NCBI GenBank assembly: GCA_039795165.1
Contig: JBDKER010000004.1
Location: forward strand, 62,001-126,000
Source of the DNA: V1-33 sp039795165
GTDB taxonomy: Bacteria > Verrucomicrobiota > Verrucomicrobiia > Verrucomicrobiales > V1-33
Length of the DNA: 64,000 nucleotides
Direction of reading: 5' to 3'
Shown: positions 61,656 through 64,000 of the stretch, in pieces
Position numbering within the stretch: the first letter of the stretch is position 1
Layout of the letters: every line of letters begins with the position of its first letter
Notes under the pieces: model-generated
Told to the model about the DNA's origin: nothing
What the model saw: the letters and a program-made list of their open reading frames with translations, nothing else
Database searches by the model: none
Position numbers and translations under genes: made by a program

Positions 61656-63296
61656 TTGAATCAGCCTCCTGAGAATCATCCCCTGAAGCGTCCCCGGAAG
61701 GGGAATCTCCCCCCGCCGCGCGACCCCGGGGAAACGCCCTCCGTCCCGGTCAAAAGCCACTACAGCGTGGACGAAATGATGGAGCAACTGCGGCATTCCC
61801 CGGATGGTTCCGGCCGCCGCCGCCGTCGCCGCAGCCACCAACCGGTCCGCGTAGCCCGCCGCCGCCGTACACTGCTGCTGGTCGGTGGGTTGCTTCTGCT
61901 GGCCCTCGGCGTCGCCCTCTGGCTCGGCTTCCGCTGGCTGAGCAGTGTCCGCATCGAAAGCGAAACCTTCCGCCAGACACTCAGCCGCAATCTTTCGCGC
62001 CGCACCGGCGCCGTCGTCAGCCTCGACCGCGTGCGGGACGGCGGCGGAGGTTCCCTGTCGGTCGGCTCTGTCTCCCTGCGCCCTCCCCAGGGCGTGCTCG
62101 CGGAATCGGTCGACATCGACGACGCCAGCGCTTCGCTCACCAAGGCATCATGGGTCGGCAGCGAATGGGGCATCACCAATCTCCTCCTCACGAGCGCACG
62201 GGTACTGCTCAATCCCACGCGACCCCCGCTTCCGGCAGACAGCACCGCCCTGCTCCCGCCTCCGCCACCTTCCGCCGCACCAACCGCAGGCTTCCGCCTC
62301 GGGATTTCTCCTGACCCCGCCGTGGTCGTGCTCGACCGCGGCCGCGTCGCCAGCCTCGATCTGCTCTGGAAAGGACCGGGTAATGCCGATGAAGGTCTGC
62401 GCGGCATGGACGTTTCCTTCCGCCAAGGCCGCGACGAAGGATACGAATTCGGCGGAGCCCGCGGCACGCTAACCATGACAGGATTCCCCGATGCGTCCGT
62501 CACCGCCATCAATGCCCGCCTCACCGGCACCACTCTCGACATCACGGGGGCCCGACTCGAACTGCCCGGGGCGGCCACCGTCGCCATCACAGGGAAAGCC
62601 GACCTCTCCCCGGCAGGGCGCATCGATCTCGAACTTTCCTCGGACGAAATGGCGCTCCGTTCGCTCCTGCTGCCCGTCTGGGCCGACCGCATCGCTGGGA
62701 TGGTGCGCGCCAGTTCCGCACGCTGGACGTCCTCCTTCGGTGACGGGCCCGGTCGCTCGCTCGAAGGCGAATTCTCAGTCCGCGGCGGGGTCCTCCGCAG
62801 CATGGAGTGGGTCAACCGCATCGCCGCCGCCCTCCAGCGCCGGGAACTCGCCATCCTCGAGTTCAGCAGCATGCGCGGACGATTCCGCTGGACCGCCGAA
62901 GGCATCGAAATCACCGACTTCACCGCAGACCGCGATGGTTCCCTGCGCCTCCGCGGCACCATCACCTTCGCGGCCACGGGCAAGGTCGATGCCCAGCTCG
63001 CCCTAGAAATATCGGAACTCCTGCTCCCACCCGCCAGTCTGGGCGGCGCAGCCAACTTCCCTCCTCCCCGCGACGGCCGCTCGGTCCTCGAATTCACGCT
63101 CGGCGGCACCGCCGATGCCCTGACCGATTCCCTCTCGTCAACTTCCGCAGCCGCCGTGCCACCCTCGGCCCCGGATGGCCCGGCACCCTCAGCCAATCCC
63201 GCCATTCCGGCCCGCCGCGAGGCACCCGCCCGACCGTCGGTTCCCGCTACCCCGGAAGCGATCGAACGGGAATTCCGGGACCTGATCGGCAAGTGA
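61656..63296 (+). CDS. AsmA-like envelope protein, TTG start
   Basis: 546 residues from TTG 61656, with no ATG available before the membrane segment. The N-terminal 70 residues are proline-rich then strongly basic (RRRRRRSHQPVRVARRRR), followed by one helix (LLLVGGLLLLALGVALWLGF). The periplasmic part is beta-rich with DITGARLELPGAATVAITGK, MALRSLLLPVWADRIAG and LRLRGTITFAATGKVDAQL, the pattern of AsmA/DUF748 proteins involved in outer membrane lipid transport. The end is Pro/Ala-rich. It follows the secretin gene by 56 bp and may share its transcript. Confidence 0.75.
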   Translation: MNQPPENHPLKRPRKGNLPPPRDPGETPSVPVKSHYSVDEMMEQLRHSPDGSGRRRRRRSHQPVRVARRRRTLLLVGGLLLLALGVALWLGFRWLSSVRIESETFRQTLSRNLSRRTGAVVSLDRVRDGGGGSLSVGSVSLRPPQGVLAESVDIDDASASLTKASWVGSEWGITNLLLTSARVLLNPTRPPLPADSTALLPPPPPSAAPTAGFRLGISPDPAVVVLDRGRVASLDLLWKGPGNADEGLRGMDVSFRQGRDEGYEFGGARGTLTMTGFPDASVTAINARLTGTTLDITGARLELPGAATVAITGKADLSPAGRIDLELSSDEMALRSLLLPVWADRIAGMVRASSARWTSSFGDGPGRSLEGEFSVRGGVLRSMEWVNRIAAALQRRELAILEFSSMRGRFRWTAEGIEITDFTADRDGSLRLRGTITFAATGKVDAQLALEISELLLPPASLGGAANFPPPRDGRSVLEFTLGGTADALTDSLSSTSAAAVPPSAPDGPAPSANPAIPARREAPARPSVPATPEAIEREFRDLIGK

Positions 63297-63301
63297 ACTC
63301 C

Positions 63302-64000
63302 ATGGCACCGGCTCGCCAGCAGGAAAATGCCGAGCCATGGCCAGTCTGGTGGAATGGTCAAATCGTTCCGGCACACGAAGCCACTCTCCCGGCAACAGCG
63401 CCCGCCACCGTGCACGGTCTGGGCACATTCGAGACGCTGCGCATCGATGACGGCTGCGTCTTCCGCCCGGAAGCCCACTGGCAGCGCCTCCGCAGGGGCG
63501 CGGCAGAACTCCGTATTCCGGCACCCAGCCTGACCGGTTTTCTCGGTGCCCTCCGTGACCTCGCGGCTGCCATCGCCGAACCATCCCTGCGCCTCCGCTT
63601 CTCGGTGCTCGATGCCGGCGATGGTTCGGCCGCATGGCTCGCCGTGGCTCAGGAAATTCGGCCGATCCCGCCCGCCCGGCTCATCCTCACAGATTTCCGG
63701 CTCGCAGCGCAATCACCGCTCAGCGAAGCCAAACCCTCGTCCTACGCCATCCCCATGATCCTCCAGCGCAGGGCGGCGGCCGCCGGAGGGAGCGATGCCC
63801 TCGTGCTCGCCGCAGACGGTTCCGTCGCCGAGGCCGCCATGAGCAACCTCTTCGCCGTCGTCCACGGCAGGGTCATGACCCCGCCACTCTCTTCCGGATG
63901 CCTCCCCGGCATCACCCGCCACGCCGTCCTCGCCTGCTGCGAAACGCTGGCACTGCCCGCCGCGGAAACCCGCCTCACCATCGACGACCTCAGGGCAGCA
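63302..64000 (+). CDS. Class IV PLP aminotransferase, 3' end beyond window
   Basis: 233 codons from ATG 63302 stay open to the right edge, 5 bp after the AsmA-like gene. The fold type IV enzymes (branched-chain aminotransferase, D-amino acid aminotransferase, aminodeoxychorismate lyase) share WWNGQIVPAHEATL at the start, GLGTFETLRIDDG, LRLRFSVLDAG, an active-site Lys in LSEAKPSSYAIPM and AEAAMSNLFAVVHG. The early segment and weak BCAT signature suggest an aminodeoxychorismate lyase-like enzyme (PabC, folate pathway), which is inference. The gene is truncated only by the window. Confidence 0.85.
   Translation, partial: MAPARQQENAEPWPVWWNGQIVPAHEATLPATAPATVHGLGTFETLRIDDGCVFRPEAHWQRLRRGAAELRIPAPSLTGFLGALRDLAAAIAEPSLRLRFSVLDAGDGSAAWLAVAQEIRPIPPARLILTDFRLAAQSPLSEAKPSSYAIPMILQRRAAAAGGSDALVLAADGSVAEAAMSNLFAVVHGRVMTPPLSSGCLPGITRHAVLACCETLALPAAETRLTIDDLRAA

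Noticed and set aside
1..64000. CRISPR arrays, insertion sequences, tRNA and rRNA genes
   Set aside because: No regularly spaced direct repeats, transposase motifs, or tRNA/rRNA-like sequences were recognised on either strand; a dedicated search was not possible here.

Overview
The window looks like a chromosome segment from a high-GC member of the Verrucomicrobiota (PVC superphylum). Four things point there: two PEP-CTERM proteins, a DUF1549/DUF1553 plus DUF1501 pair, a PVC-type secreted haem-binding CxxCH protein, and an Amuc_1098-like secretin. Giant secreted beta-repeat and lamin-tail proteins fit the same picture. The taxonomic call is inference; no rRNA or tRNA gene was recognised.

Layout. 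Positions 1-6578 hold minus-strand genes: a CRTAC1/FG-GAP repeat protein, a PEP-CTERM protein, two coiled-coil envelope proteins, then argD and argB. A 314 bp divergent region follows. It carries a perfect CRP/FNR-type palindrome lying inside a promoter-like element. From 6893 to 27321, about 20 kb of co-directional genes encode a respiratory chain: alternative complex III (actA-F), a small membrane protein, a CcoN-like/CcoO-like pair, a monohaem cytochrome c, an aa3-type oxidase (subunits I, III, IV, two small membrane proteins, subunit II), then haem O/A synthesis (ctaA, ctaB), a Sco copper chaperone and a DUF420/CtaM-like assembly protein. Together these would take electrons from quinol through ACIII and c-type cytochromes to O2. 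After mrp (minus strand), 28633-63296 is mostly secreted or envelope proteins. These include the DUF1549/1553-DUF1501 pair, a CotH/lamin-tail giant, the haem-binding HEAT protein, two phosphoesterases, a trypsin-like protease, a 2179-residue autotransporter-associated beta-strand protein, a secretin and an AsmA-like protein. CutC, PpnP and MgtC are interspersed. A class IV aminotransferase runs off the right edge.

The two most notable observations are hidden ones. (1) The CRTAC1 gene does not seem to end at its TGA (192-194). The same frame stays open to the window edge and encodes another repeat of the same protein. A 7-bp hairpin with an AGGUU loop sits 10 nt after the TGA, as in bacterial SECIS elements, so this is a candidate selenoprotein. 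(2) The CcoN-like subunit inside the respiratory cluster has lost every recognisable haem and CuB ligand while remaining an intact gene paired with a c-type cytochrome CcoO homologue.
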